Below are positions 1-8,200 of a stretch of 64,000 bases of DNA, piece by piece. The notes below the pieces were generated by a model. That model was not told the DNA's origin. It saw only the letters and a list, made by a program, of their open reading frames with translations, and searched no databases. Numbering within the stretch: position 1 is the stretch's first letter; every line of letters begins with the position of its first letter. The DNA comes from CAVWXT01 sp963759115 (GTDB lineage Bacteria; Planctomycetota; Planctomycetia; Pirellulales; Thermoguttaceae), in NCBI GenBank assembly GCA_963759115.1, contig CAVWXT010000004.1, positions 137,932-201,931 of the forward strand, in the 5' to 3' direction. The translations under genes and the position numbers were made by a program.

Positions 1-165
1 TTCCTTCGCACCGTGGAGGTAGATGGCTCCGTCGACGTAGCCGAAGTTCAGCGGCACGACGTACGCCCGACCGCGATCGACCAAGCCCAGAAACAGAACG
101 TCGGCCTGCCGCAGCACCTGTTCGATCAACGTCCGATCGGTAATTTCGCGTTCCGTTCTTCGCAT
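1..165 (-). CDS. Pyridoxamine-phosphate-oxidase-fold flavin-binding protein (NimA-like), N-terminal part
   Basis: Only the first 55 codons are inside the window; the gene continues past base 1. The start ATG (163-165) opens with MRRTEREI, followed by a segment reading FLGLVDRGRAYVVPLNFGYVDGAIYLHGAKE. This pattern of 'G-x-Y-V-V-P-x-N-F-G-Y' then 'I-Y-x-H-x-A' is the usual start of the pyridoxamine 5'-phosphate oxidase-related family, which includes NimA-type nitroimidazole reductases. These are small FMN-binding cytoplasmic proteins. Substrate cannot be inferred. It lies 26 bp downstream of the transglutaminase-like gene on the same strand. Confidence 0.75.
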   Translation of the reverse strand, partial: MRRTEREITDRTLIEQVLRQADVLFLGLVDRGRAYVVPLNFGYVDGAIYLHGAKE

Positions 166-191
166 CGGTTCTCACGCGTCGTCGCGTCTCA

Positions 192-1214
192 TCACTGTCC
201 CACCTCTTGGCGGATGAACTTCACCTGCGGTTTCCCGCCGCCGGGCGCGGGCACGCCGGTCAGGAACTCGGCCATGTAGCGTTGTCGTTCGTAGCCGTTC
301 TTCGGCGGGCGGAAGTTGTCGCCCTTCTGCAAAATCGGCGCAAACTCCGAGACTCCGCCGAACTCGCGCGTGCCGGCCGACTGGCATGGAAACCAACGCC
401 CCGTTCCTTGGCGGTCTTGCAGATAGAACTCGCTGTAGCAGTGGTCGGGCACCCAGATCGTGCGGGCAGGGACGTCGGCCGCCCGGCAAATGGCGATGAA
501 CAACGCGGAGCGTTCCTCGCAGTCGCCCGTGCCATCGTCGAGCGCCGCCAAGGCGCCCTTCAGCGGCCCGTCTTTGTACTTGACGTGGTCCCAAACCCAG
601 TTGTTGATGGCCTCGACCTTCTGCCATGCCTTCTGCTGGTTCGCGCCAATCGTCTTGGCCAACTCCCGAATCTTCGGGGCGTCGCTCTCGATTTTGGGAC
701 TGGGCGTCAGATAAAGGGCGATCTCGGGCGGCAGCCGCTTCGGATCGGGCAGCACGTAGGCATCGGTGTTGGCGGGCGGCCGGATGACGCTGCGGATAAT
801 TCTGACCGTCAAGAGGGCCTTGACCTCCTGACCGGCGGCCAGCCGCGGAATCCGCACGTTCATAGTCTTTACGCCGCCGTCGACCATCTCGTAGCTGACC
901 TTGGCCTCCGGCGAAATGTCTTCGTCGATGATCGCCACCTGCTGCTCGGGCCAGTCGGCGGGCACGGCCACGTAGCCGGTCAGGTCGTTGCAGGCGCCGC
1001 CGGAGGCCTTGACCACCATCCCCACCTGCCATCGCGAATCATGCGATTCACCCATCTTCGGCCTCGCGGGCTCATCCCGCTTGACCTGCGCCGCCGTCGG
1101 CCCGATCGTACTCAACCACGCGATCGCCACCACCAGCAGGAGAACGCCGGCGAGCGAGCATCGGTGGCCGCAGATTCGCAGACGAGGAAAAGGGTTGCCG
1201 TGCTTCGTCGTCAT
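192..1214 (-). CDS. Secreted or membrane-anchored transglutaminase-like protein
   Basis: A protein of about 340 residues. Residues 21-43 form a hydrophobic signal or anchor segment ending in a plausible AAQ cleavage site, so the domain probably acts outside the cytoplasm. The C-terminal half carries the transglutaminase-like fold: a helix before the catalytic cysteine in GDCEERS (Cys232), and the histidine in PDHCYSEFY (His258). The family includes cysteine proteases and amidases; no substrate is evident. An upstream GTG at 1232 would add six residues; I chose the ATG at 1214 because the signal peptide follows it directly. Neither start has a strong ribosome-binding site. Confidence 0.8.
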   Translation of the reverse strand: MTTKHGNPFPRLRICGHRCSLAGVLLLVVAIAWLSTIGPTAAQVKRDEPARPKMGESHDSRWQVGMVVKASGGACNDLTGYVAVPADWPEQQVAIIDEDISPEAKVSYEMVDGGVKTMNVRIPRLAAGQEVKALLTVRIIRSVIRPPANTDAYVLPDPKRLPPEIALYLTPSPKIESDAPKIRELAKTIGANQQKAWQKVEAINNWVWDHVKYKDGPLKGALAALDDGTGDCEERSALFIAICRAADVPARTIWVPDHCYSEFYLQDRQGTGRWFPCQSAGTREFGGVSEFAPILQKGDNFRPPKNGYERQRYMAEFLTGVPAPGGGKPQVKFIRQEVGQ

Positions 1215-1288
1215 CTCGTGATCCGTCGTCACTGCGTTTTGGAGTCGTGCTGAACTGGCGACGCCGTCCGTCTCCGCTTATCTTGAGG

Positions 1289-1843
1289 CTAATTCACCGT
1301 CGGGTCGGGCGGCAAGTCCTTCATGTGGAGCATCGACTTCAGCAGCGAATGCCCGATCTCCCGAAAGACGGTCTCCCAGAGAGTGTCGTCGGTGGAAAAG
1401 ACGTAGTCCGCGGTAGCGGGAAGGGTGCGCCAGGCGCCTTGCTGCAATTCGTTTTCCAGTTGGCCCGCGCCCCAGCCGGCATGTCCGACGAAGACTTTGT
1501 AGGCCGGCTCTTCCGAGAGCACCAACTCGTCGAGGTGGGGCTTCTTCGCGGCAAAGAACACGCCCGGCACGACCTCCATCTCGGCCAGCGCGGGCGACTT
1601 GTCGTGCAGCGCCATGAGCGGGCCAGGCACGGGGCCACCCAGGTAGACCGGCTGCCGGCTGTTGCACGGCGCGCTGCCCACCTCGCGCCACAACTCCTGA
1701 ATGCTCTTGGCGAGAGGGTGATTCACAACCACGCCGAATGCCCCCTCCTGGTTGTGCTGGATCATCAGCACCAGGCTCCGGGCGAAATTCGGGTCTTGAA
1801 GTTGTGGGCAGGCGACCAGCAGTTGGCCTTCGAGCGATTCCAT
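1289..1843 (-). CDS. yqgE: YqgE/AlgH family protein
   Basis: A 184-residue protein with the full set of UPF0301 landmarks: N-terminal GQLLVACPQL, LVLMIQHN, GAFGVVVNHP, YLGGPV, and a C-terminal VFVGHAGWGAGQLENE block. The family is widespread and is linked in Pseudomonas to alginate regulation (AlgH), but its biochemical role is unsettled. The start was placed at MESLEGQ because the family begins there; upstream residues in the same frame look non-coding. It follows a small gene with only 5 bp between them, so the two are probably co-transcribed. Confidence 0.9.
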   Translation of the reverse strand: MESLEGQLLVACPQLQDPNFARSLVLMIQHNQEGAFGVVVNHPLAKSIQELWREVGSAPCNSRQPVYLGGPVPGPLMALHDKSPALAEMEVVPGVFFAAKKPHLDELVLSEEPAYKVFVGHAGWGAGQLENELQQGAWRTLPATADYVFSTDDTLWETVFREIGHSLLKSMLHMKDLPPDPTVN

Positions 1844-1848
1844 GTACG

Positions 1849-2013
1849 TTATTGCCGCGCCAGGTCGGCCGCCGCACGGCGGAACTTGGCCGCTTGGTAC
1901 TTCAGCGTATTCCGTTTCGGAATACTGCCCGCCACTTTCGCCAGTCTCTCGCACTTGCAGGCCAGGGCCAATTTTACTTGCGCCAGGTGGGCGTTTGCTT
2001 CTTTACTGTTCAC
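1849..2013 (-). CDS. Small basic protein of unknown function, upstream of yqgE
   Basis: A 54-codon gene starting at GTG (2011-2013), with GGAG seven bases upstream, and stopping 5 bp before yqgE. The product is rich in Lys, Arg and Ala with a CKC pair in the middle, and reads as two amphipathic helices (NSKEANAHLAQVKLALA... and LKYQAAKFRRAAADLARQ). I do not recognise a family. The good ribosome-binding site and tight spacing to yqgE support a real gene; the longer reading frame upstream looks like chance. Confidence 0.5.
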   Translation of the reverse strand: MNSKEANAHLAQVKLALACKCERLAKVAGSIPKRNTLKYQAAKFRRAAADLARQ

Positions 2014-2231
2014 GTCAAAAGCTCCAAGGGAAACCGATTCATCAAGCTGTCCGCCACGTCGGACGTCAACACGGCACCACGCTATTATAGCACTTCGGCG
2101 GGGGCTGCCAATGTGGGCCAAGGGCTTGCCGAGCCGGCCTCCGTTGGGGACAATCGAGGGTTTCGACCATCGCCGGCGGCCCGGCCGGGGGATGCCGTGC
2201 CGCACATCCATCACCTGGGAGTCCGCATCCC

Positions 2232-3183
2232 ATGCGAATCGTGGTTCTCGACGGCTATACACTGAACCCCGGCGACCTGAGTTGGGCCGATTTGGAGGCC
2301 CTCGGCCCCTCGACCGTGTATGACCGCACGCCGTCGGCGGAAACCGTCAGCCGGGCGGAGAGTAGTCAGATCGTGCTGACGAACAAGACCTTGCTGTCGG
2401 CGGACGTCATCCGGCAGTTGCCCCGATTGCGGTATATCGGCGTGCTGGCGACCGGCTATAACGTTGTCGACATCGACGCCGCCCGCGCGGGGCGTGCCCG
2501 TGACCAACGTGCCCGAATATGGCACCTCCTCGGTTTCGCAGATGGTATTTGCCCACTTGCTGAACCTCACGCAGCATGTGGTCGAGCACGCCCGCTCCGT
2601 GTTGGCGGGCAATTGGACCCGGATTGAGGACTTCTGCTACTGGGAATCTCCACTGGTCGAGCTGGCGGGACTCAAGTTCGGCGTAGTCGGCTTTGGCCGG
2701 ATTGGCCGGGCGACGGCGAACATCGCGCGGGCGTTCGGCATGCAGGTGCTGGCCTACGACGTCGCGCCCCCGCCAGCGGTCGACGGCGTTCGCTTCGTCG
2801 AGCTGGACGAGTTGTTTCGCCAGAGCGACGTGATCAGCCTCCATTGCCCGTTGACGCGGGAGACACAGCAGTTGGTCAACGCCGAGCGGTTGTCCCTGAT
2901 GAAGCCGTCGGCCTTTCTCATCAACACCAGCCGTGGGCCGTTGGTCGACGAGGGGGCGTTGGCCGAGGCGCTCAATGCGGGCCGGATCGCCGGCGCGGGT
3001 CTGGACGTCTTGGCCACCGAGCCGCCGCCGGCCGATAATCCCCTATTCGGGGCGAAGAATTGCTGCATCACGCCGCACATCGCCTGGGCCACCCGCGCCG
3101 CCCGTCAGCGATTGCTCGACACGGCGGTGGCGAACGTGCGGGCCTTCCTGGCCGGCAAGCCGCAGAACGTGGTGAACGCGTAG
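2232..3183 (+). CDS. D-2-hydroxyacid dehydrogenase (frameshifted)
   Basis: NAD-dependent D-isomer-specific 2-hydroxyacid dehydrogenase of about 316 residues, closest in pattern to glycerate/hydroxypyruvate reductases. The N-terminal substrate domain (MRIVVLDGYTL... to LATGYNVVDIDAA) and the NAD domain (GVVGFGRIGRA, the Rossmann GxGxxG) are in different frames. The catalytic residues are present: Arg in INTSRGPLVDE, Glu in the VLATEPPP block, and His in ITPHIAW. The join is at 2489-2492, where a run of four G should be three: removing one G restores ...DIDAARAGVPVTNVPEYGT. A sequencing error is likelier than inactivation because both halves are fully conserved. Confidence 0.85.
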
Positions 3184-3207
3184 TGCCGCAATGTGTGGAG
3201 TACCAAC

Positions 3208-3474
3208 TCACTGGGCACGGCCGCCTCCTCGCCGCTCGAATTCCGCCATCATGTGCAGCATCGTGCGATCGTGCTCTGCCATTTGAGCGACATACCACGC
3301 TCGATAGGCCGCCTTCAAGTCGCCGTCCGGCCCGATCTCGCGGCGTAGGCCGGCCAGCAAGAACTGTTCGCACGCGTCCATCAAGTCCACCCACAGCGCA
3401 ATGCACTGTTCGGGAGTGGCAGACTTGGGAACTGATGGAACCACGTCCGCTTGCGACGCCCGAGAATCGGCCAT
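3208..3474 (-). CDS. Conserved-looking hypothetical protein, 88 residues
   Basis: Starts at ATG 3474 with GGGAG about six bases upstream. The product has a short disordered N-terminus, then a helical segment (EQCIALWVDLMDACEQFLLAGL) and a second (LKAAYRAWYVAQMAEHDRTMLHMMAEFERR). No domain is recognised. It is probably a small cytoplasmic helical protein. It is convergent with the dehydrogenase (24 bp apart) and ends a run of minus-strand genes; the next gene upstream is the secreted protein ending at 3519. Confidence 0.6.
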   Translation of the reverse strand: MADSRASQADVVPSVPKSATPEQCIALWVDLMDACEQFLLAGLRREIGPDGDLKAAYRAWYVAQMAEHDRTMLHMMAEFERRGGGRAQ

Positions 3475-3518
3475 ACTTTCTCCCAACGGTATCCGCGAAA
3501 GCCGTGTGGCTACTCCCT

Positions 3519-4427
3519 TTACTTCTTCTCTCCCTTCTCCTCGCTGGCCACGGCCAGCTTGCGGCGGAAGGTCTTGACCTTCTCGTTGATCATCGGCCGG
3601 GCCTTCTGGTTGACCAGGTTGACCCCGTCGAACCAGCCGTAAGGCTCCTCGTAGACCAGATGGCACTCGATGAATACGGCGTCGGCAGGCTCTTTCAGCC
3701 GGGTGATCTTGGCGTAGCCGCCGGCGTGCGCGAAAGGCTGCGGCGGCCCGAGCGCGATTTCCGCCGACTCGTTGCGCAACAGCGGCCGCCACTGATTCGG
3801 ATACTCGGGGTCTTTGTCGAAACGCGGATCCGTCTGCGCCGCCGCCAACACGAAATCCTTGCCGCTCCGCAGCACGGCAAACCGCGTGGCGCTGACCTCC
3901 ACGCGGTCGAACAGCGAAAACGTCGAGTACACGAACCGCTCCTCGATGCCTTCCTTGTTGCTGACGGTCAGCTTCCGCTTGGCCATTTCTTCGCCGGTCA
4001 AGACACCGGATTTCGAGACCACGCGGCTCGCGCCCTCGTCTTTGCTCTTGAACGCGGATTCGAGAAAGTCCTTCGAGGTGAGTATGTTCCAATCGCCGTG
4101 GGCGACGAACCACAGGTCGAGGGCGCGGACAGACGGCCCCTCGTCCTTGGATGCCTTGACGTTGCGGACTTTGATGGCCACGGGAGCGTAATAATCCTTG
4201 GCCGCGAGCTTCTTGGCCGGATAGCGTTCGTCGGCTGCGTCGATGGCCGCCCGTTGCCCGGCCGCATCGAGCCCGTCGGCCAAAATCGGCGGCGGCAGCT
4301 TGACCGCCGAGCCGTCGGACATCTTGATGCCCTTCTCCAGCAGGTCGTTGAACACGGGCATCTCGCCGGCAGGAAGATTGGCCGAAATCAGACAAGCGAT
4401 GGCGAGCGTGGCAACGGAAGACGTCAT
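3519..4427 (-). CDS. Secreted protein of unknown function
   Basis: About 302 residues. The chosen start (ATG 4427) gives a short signal peptide (MTSSVATLAIACLISANLPAGE). The mature part opens with VFNDLLEKGIKMSDGSAVKLPPP and continues with mixed beta-rich segments such as DLWFVAHGDWNILTSKDF and AVFIECHLVYEEPYGWFDGVN, ending in a lysine-rich tail. I recognise no enzyme motif; it resembles the many exported planctomycete proteins without assigned function. It lies 25 bp downstream of the ATC-hydrolase-like gene on the same strand. Confidence 0.6.
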   Translation of the reverse strand: MTSSVATLAIACLISANLPAGEMPVFNDLLEKGIKMSDGSAVKLPPPILADGLDAAGQRAAIDAADERYPAKKLAAKDYYAPVAIKVRNVKASKDEGPSVRALDLWFVAHGDWNILTSKDFLESAFKSKDEGASRVVSKSGVLTGEEMAKRKLTVSNKEGIEERFVYSTFSLFDRVEVSATRFAVLRSGKDFVLAAAQTDPRFDKDPEYPNQWRPLLRNESAEIALGPPQPFAHAGGYAKITRLKEPADAVFIECHLVYEEPYGWFDGVNLVNQKARPMINEKVKTFRRKLAVASEEKGEKK

Positions 4428-4452
4428 GGTGGTCCTTGGCTGTCCGTTCTCA

Positions 4453-4941
4453 CTAACGTATGCCGGGCCGGATGTGCAGGAAGCAACAGCCCTCGCCGCC
4501 GGGCTGCCAGGTATCGGCCGAAAACCCGAATCCGGCCGCCCCGAAAGTCCCGTCGTCGACCTGCGCGGCAATGCGGCAGAGCGTGGCCACGTCTTCGTCC
4601 GGCAACCCGGCTTGTTGCCAAGCCTCACGCAATGGGCAGGCGTGAAACTTGATATCCAGCCCCTTGGCGTCGCTGTGGACGATCTCGGGCTGGAACATCT
4701 TGCCGTCGTCCGCCAGTCCATTCAGGAAGGCCGTTTTCAGGCCGGCCAGATCATCGGGGGCGAACTGGGCGTATTTCTCCCGCCCTCGCTCTTCCCCTCG
4801 CCGGAAGATGGCCCGCGACAGGATCTCCTCCGCCCGCACATCGCCTAGCTCGGCCCGCAATTCCTCGAAGATCGCATAGTAGATCATCGCCCGATTCTTG
4901 AACGAGTCGTAAAGCTGAGCGCGAAGCTGGTCTTCTGACAT
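4453..4941 (-). CDS. L-2-amino-thiazoline-4-carboxylate hydrolase-like protein
   Basis: A 162-residue cytoplasmic protein that resembles the ATC hydrolase family: N-terminal helices (FKNRAMIYYAIFEELRAELG, EEILSRAIFRRGEERG), then the characteristic FHACPLREAWQQAGLPDEDVATLCRIAAQVDDGTF block and a short C-terminal beta segment with CCFLHI. The founding member opens a thiazoline ring on the route to L-cysteine; many homologues have no known substrate, so the function here is only a family guess. The start has AGGGGG eight bases upstream. Confidence 0.6.
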   Translation of the reverse strand: MSEDQLRAQLYDSFKNRAMIYYAIFEELRAELGDVRAEEILSRAIFRRGEERGREKYAQFAPDDLAGLKTAFLNGLADDGKMFQPEIVHSDAKGLDIKFHACPLREAWQQAGLPDEDVATLCRIAAQVDDGTFGAAGFGFSADTWQPGGEGCCFLHIRPGIR

Positions 4942-5009
4942 GCTCGTACCCCCTGCGAAAAAGGTCCCCCACGACCCATATCATAGAAAGACGCCCCGTG
5001 CCCGGCAAG

Positions 5010-7037
5010 CTACTCCCTGCCGGGGGGTTCGTGATCCTGTGCGGCCGCGAGAACGACGATCTCGCCCGGCGCCAGGAAACACGGCTGGCGGAAGACCTCC
5101 CGGAACCCCTTGGGGAATTGCTCGGCAACCTCGTGCTCGTAGTCGTTGGTCGTGATCACGTAGCCTCGTCCCGACTGGGCGAGGAACTCGCGCAGCTGGC
5201 TGGGATTGTCGCAGTGCGTCACGGGGTGGCCAGCATAGTATACCATGCTCTCGCGGAAGAATCGGTACGCGGCGATCGGAGCCGACACCGGCCCTTCCGT
5301 TGATTGCCCGCTGTCGCGGCGAAGCGCCGACATGATTGCCGGGGCATTTTGGTGCCGGTCGACCCGCAGAGCGGCGAACCCGAACGTGGCCGTCAAGAAG
5401 ACGACGGACGTTAGGGCCAAGGCGGTGGCCGCTTGCCGATGCCGGCCCTGCGCCGTGTTCCACCAGCACCAACCGCCTCCCGCCACGAGAATCAATCCCA
5501 CCAGGCCGAGCACCGCCTCGCCCGGCATAACAATCCATGCGACGATGGGCAGGGCGATCATCAAGCCCACGCCCGTCAAGATGATCGAGAGCCAGGCATT
5601 TCGCAGCGCCCAGCGGGCGGTGCTCGCCGGTTCGGCCAACCAACCGTCGATGAAGCACGCCGTCAGCAAGGCCAATGCCGGGTAGGCGGGCAGGAGGTAG
5701 TGGGGCAACTTGGTCTTGCAGAGCGACCAAAACACGAACCACACGCTGAACCAGCACGACGCCAGCATACAGCCACGATAAAAGGGGTCAGACCCCTTTT
5801 TCACGTTTTTCACGCGTCTCACGGTGTCGACTAGAGTGGGACCGAGAAATACGGCCCAGGGGAAGAAGCCAATCAGCACGCCCGGAATATGGAAGAAGTG
5901 GAACAGGGCCGAGACGAGAGCGGCGGAAACGCGGCCGAAGGAGCTCACGTCGCCATGCCCCTGGATCGGCTGTTGGAAGGGGCGAAGATTAAAATCGAGG
6001 ACGAACTCCCGCAGCCATCGGCCGTCGGTCCGCATGACCACCAACACGTACCAAGGCACGGCCACGGCCGCCACGACGACGATCGCCGTGAGGGGCCGCA
6101 TCTGCCACGCCAATCGGCACACGCGGCGCCAGCCAACGGCCGTCGAGAAGTGCCATCCCAAGGCCGCCAGCGGCGGCAAAATCCCCGCCAGCCGCAGCGG
6201 CGTCACCCAGCGGCCGATCAACATTCCCGCGCATTCGCCCAACATCGAGCCCACGACGATGCCGTACAGCAGCACCAACGGAATCCCGGGGCGGGGCGAG
6301 TTGATGACCAGCAAATAGAAACCCAGCGCTGCCAGCGGGAGCACCACCACCGGCCCCTTGGCCAGCGCCGCTACGCCGATGCAGGCGTACATCAAAATGG
6401 CATAGGGCCAGTTCAGCGAATCTCCCGCACCGGTTGCGGATTCAGGGTTCAGGGTTCGGGGTTCAGGACACGCGGTCTGCGTTCCTTCAAGTTCTGAACC
6501 CTGACCCCGGAACCCGGATCTCTTCGGACTTTGGCTTGACCCACGTTGTAGGAATCTCGTGCCCCCAGCTAGCACGAACAGCAGAAAAGCCGCCGTGGTG
6601 GCGAACGTCAGCCCCATGTCGACGGTGGCCGCGCGGGCGGAGACGGTGAAGATGATCGTGGAAGCGGTGGCCAGGCCCGCCCAGAGGCCGACGCGGCCGT
6701 TGAAGAGGATTCGACCGAGATGAAACGCGGCCAGAGCCGTGGCCACGCCCAGCACCGCCGAAAAGAACCTGGCGCCCCACTCGTTGACGCCCAGCAATTC
6801 AAAACCGGCCATCATGGTCCAGAACATCAGCGGCGGCTTCTCGGGGAACATCCGGCCGTTGAACATGGGCACGACCCAGTCGGGGCGATGACCGTCTTCG
6901 CCCAGGAACATTTCGCGGGCGCAGGTGGTGTAGATCGCCTCATCCATGTCCCAGAGGGCGGCCACGCCGAGATTGGTGAAAAAGATCGCGGCTGCCGCCG
7001 CTACGATCAAGAGTTGCGATCGTAGGTCCTCACGCAT
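5010..7037 (-). CDS. ArnT/PMT-type lipid-linked sugar glycosyltransferase
   Basis: An integral membrane protein of 675 residues with a dozen or so hydrophobic segments. Its first extracytoplasmic loop has the family signature WDMDEAIYTTCAREMF (acidic Asp-Glu, as in GT39/GT83 enzymes) and FPEKPPLMFW, which bind the polyprenyl-phosphate sugar donor. The acceptor is unknown; lipid A-like, protein or glycan targets are all possible. The start at 7037 is preceded by AAGGAG. An unusual hydrophilic stretch of about 45 residues (near 6439-6560) is encoded partly by an inverted repeat and is absent from typical members. Confidence 0.85.
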   Translation of the reverse strand: MREDLRSQLLIVAAAAAIFFTNLGVAALWDMDEAIYTTCAREMFLGEDGHRPDWVVPMFNGRMFPEKPPLMFWTMMAGFELLGVNEWGARFFSAVLGVATALAAFHLGRILFNGRVGLWAGLATASTIIFTVSARAATVDMGLTFATTAAFLLFVLAGGTRFLQRGSSQSPKRSGFRGQGSELEGTQTACPEPRTLNPESATGAGDSLNWPYAILMYACIGVAALAKGPVVVLPLAALGFYLLVINSPRPGIPLVLLYGIVVGSMLGECAGMLIGRWVTPLRLAGILPPLAALGWHFSTAVGWRRVCRLAWQMRPLTAIVVVAAVAVPWYVLVVMRTDGRWLREFVLDFNLRPFQQPIQGHGDVSSFGRVSAALVSALFHFFHIPGVLIGFFPWAVFLGPTLVDTVRRVKNVKKGSDPFYRGCMLASCWFSVWFVFWSLCKTKLPHYLLPAYPALALLTACFIDGWLAEPASTARWALRNAWLSIILTGVGLMIALPIVAWIVMPGEAVLGLVGLILVAGGGWCWWNTAQGRHRQAATALALTSVVFLTATFGFAALRVDRHQNAPAIMSALRRDSGQSTEGPVSAPIAAYRFFRESMVYYAGHPVTHCDNPSQLREFLAQSGRGYVITTNDYEHEVAEQFPKGFREVFRQPCFLAPGEIVVLAAAQDHEPPGRE
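6441..6515. repeat. Inverted repeat inside the glycosyltransferase gene
   Basis: The left arm (6441-6467) is a GGGTTC/GGGTTCAGG-type run and the right arm (6494-6515) is its imperfect complement, CTGAACCCTGACC.... The element is read through in frame by the minus-strand glycosyltransferase and encodes the low-complexity segment around EPRTLNPES. Repeats of this 'GGGTTCAGGGTTC' type occur scattered in many bacterial genomes, often between genes. Confidence 0.7.
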
Positions 7038-7138
7038 GTCGTCGGCTCTCCTTGCCGAGAACGGGCTTGACATAGTCCGCCGGAACGTCTACACACTCTA
7101 GACCATCCGCCATTGCGAGCCAACATCATTTTCCCGCC

Positions 7139-7798
7139 ATGCCCCACCTTTCCCGGACTTGCCGCGGATTTCTCTTGCCGCTGGCGCTTGTGCTGGCGGC
7201 CGCGGCGGCACTGGCGGTCGACTTGCCCATCGCCCGGATGATCCAAGAGTGGAACAGTTTGGATACGATCCACTCCTGGCTCGGCTACTTCGGCGTGTTC
7301 GAGCCGTTCGGACAGGGGATGTTGGGACTGCCGCTGGCACTGATCGCCATTCATCAACTCGACCCTCAGCGGCGCTGGGCCATCCCACGCGTGATCGCAT
7401 GCACGCTTCTGGCGGGCGGCGCGGCCGATCTTCTGAAGATGCTCGTCGCCCGCACCCGGCCCTACGAGTTGCCATGGGACGGCTCGATATGGACCTCTTT
7501 CGGCCCATGGCTGCCGTTGCTCGGCAACGGCAGCGAGGGGCAGAGCTTTCCCTCGGGCCACACGGCCACGGCGGCCGGATTGGCGGCCGCGCTGGTCTGG
7601 CTTTACCCCAACGGCCGCCTGCTGTTCCCGGCGTTGGCCATCCTGGTCGGCTGCCATCGGATTGTCTCCGGCGCGCACTACCTCAGCGACGTCTTGATGG
7701 GCGCGGGCGTCGGTTGTCTGGTGGCCCTCTTCGTCCTGGAGATCGGCCGGTTGCCGGTTTGGTTTGCCCGCTGGGAAGCTCGTTGGAAGGCGAAGTGA
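7139..7798 (+). CDS. PAP2-family membrane phosphatase
   Basis: A 219-residue protein with five to six hydrophobic segments. All three motifs of the acid phosphatase/lipid phosphatase signature are present in order: KMLVARTRP, SFPSGHTA (catalytic His), and CHRIVSGAHYLSDVL (nucleophile His and Asp). Such enzymes dephosphorylate undecaprenyl pyrophosphate, phosphatidate or related lipids on the outer face of the membrane. It is divergent from the ArnT-like glycosyltransferase (about 100 bp between starts), so recycling of the polyprenyl carrier is a reasonable but unproven role. Confidence 0.9.
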   Translation: MPHLSRTCRGFLLPLALVLAAAAALAVDLPIARMIQEWNSLDTIHSWLGYFGVFEPFGQGMLGLPLALIAIHQLDPQRRWAIPRVIACTLLAGGAADLLKMLVARTRPYELPWDGSIWTSFGPWLPLLGNGSEGQSFPSGHTATAAGLAAALVWLYPNGRLLFPALAILVGCHRIVSGAHYLSDVLMGAGVGCLVALFVLEIGRLPVWFARWEARWKAK

Positions 7799-7835
7799 TC
7801 GTCAGGACATCATCGCCGCCCGCAGCGAGACTTGC

Positions 7836-8066
7836 CTACCAGCCGACCGGGTAGTGGATGATAGCCCAGTATATCAAGAAAGGGGCGTAAGCAAGGCCAA
7901 AGACAATCGCAACGAGCCCCAGTGCAATGGCTGGTGTGCCTGTAATGATTCGTCTGCGAGTAAGTCTCGTTTGCCTTCTAACGACTACGATGAATCCCCA
8001 CACGGCAACAACGGGACCGGGCATAAGTATCGCAAGCGTCCCCACGATAGGCCCAATAATCCACAT
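7836..8066 (-). CDS. Small membrane protein, two transmembrane helices
   Basis: A product of 76 residues starting at MWIIGPIVG (ATG 8066, with an AAGG about ten bases upstream); an upstream ATG at 8108 would add 14 polar residues but lacks a ribosome-binding site. Two hydrophobic stretches flank a basic loop (VVRRQTRLTRRRIITG), and the second is followed by YPVGW. No family recognised. It is convergent with the PAP2 gene. Confidence 0.5.
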   Translation of the reverse strand: MWIIGPIVGTLAILMPGPVVAVWGFIVVVRRQTRLTRRRIITGTPAIALGLVAIVFGLAYAPFLIYWAIIHYPVGW

Positions 8067-8200
8067 AGCAAAATCGCCTTCGTTACGCAATGGAAACTTA
8101 CCACCCATTCTATGGTAGCCATCAGAACAGAAATTTCAACCGCAGCGAGAGAGTCAATTTTGACCACAACATCGCAACGCTGTGATCACCGGTCACGGCC

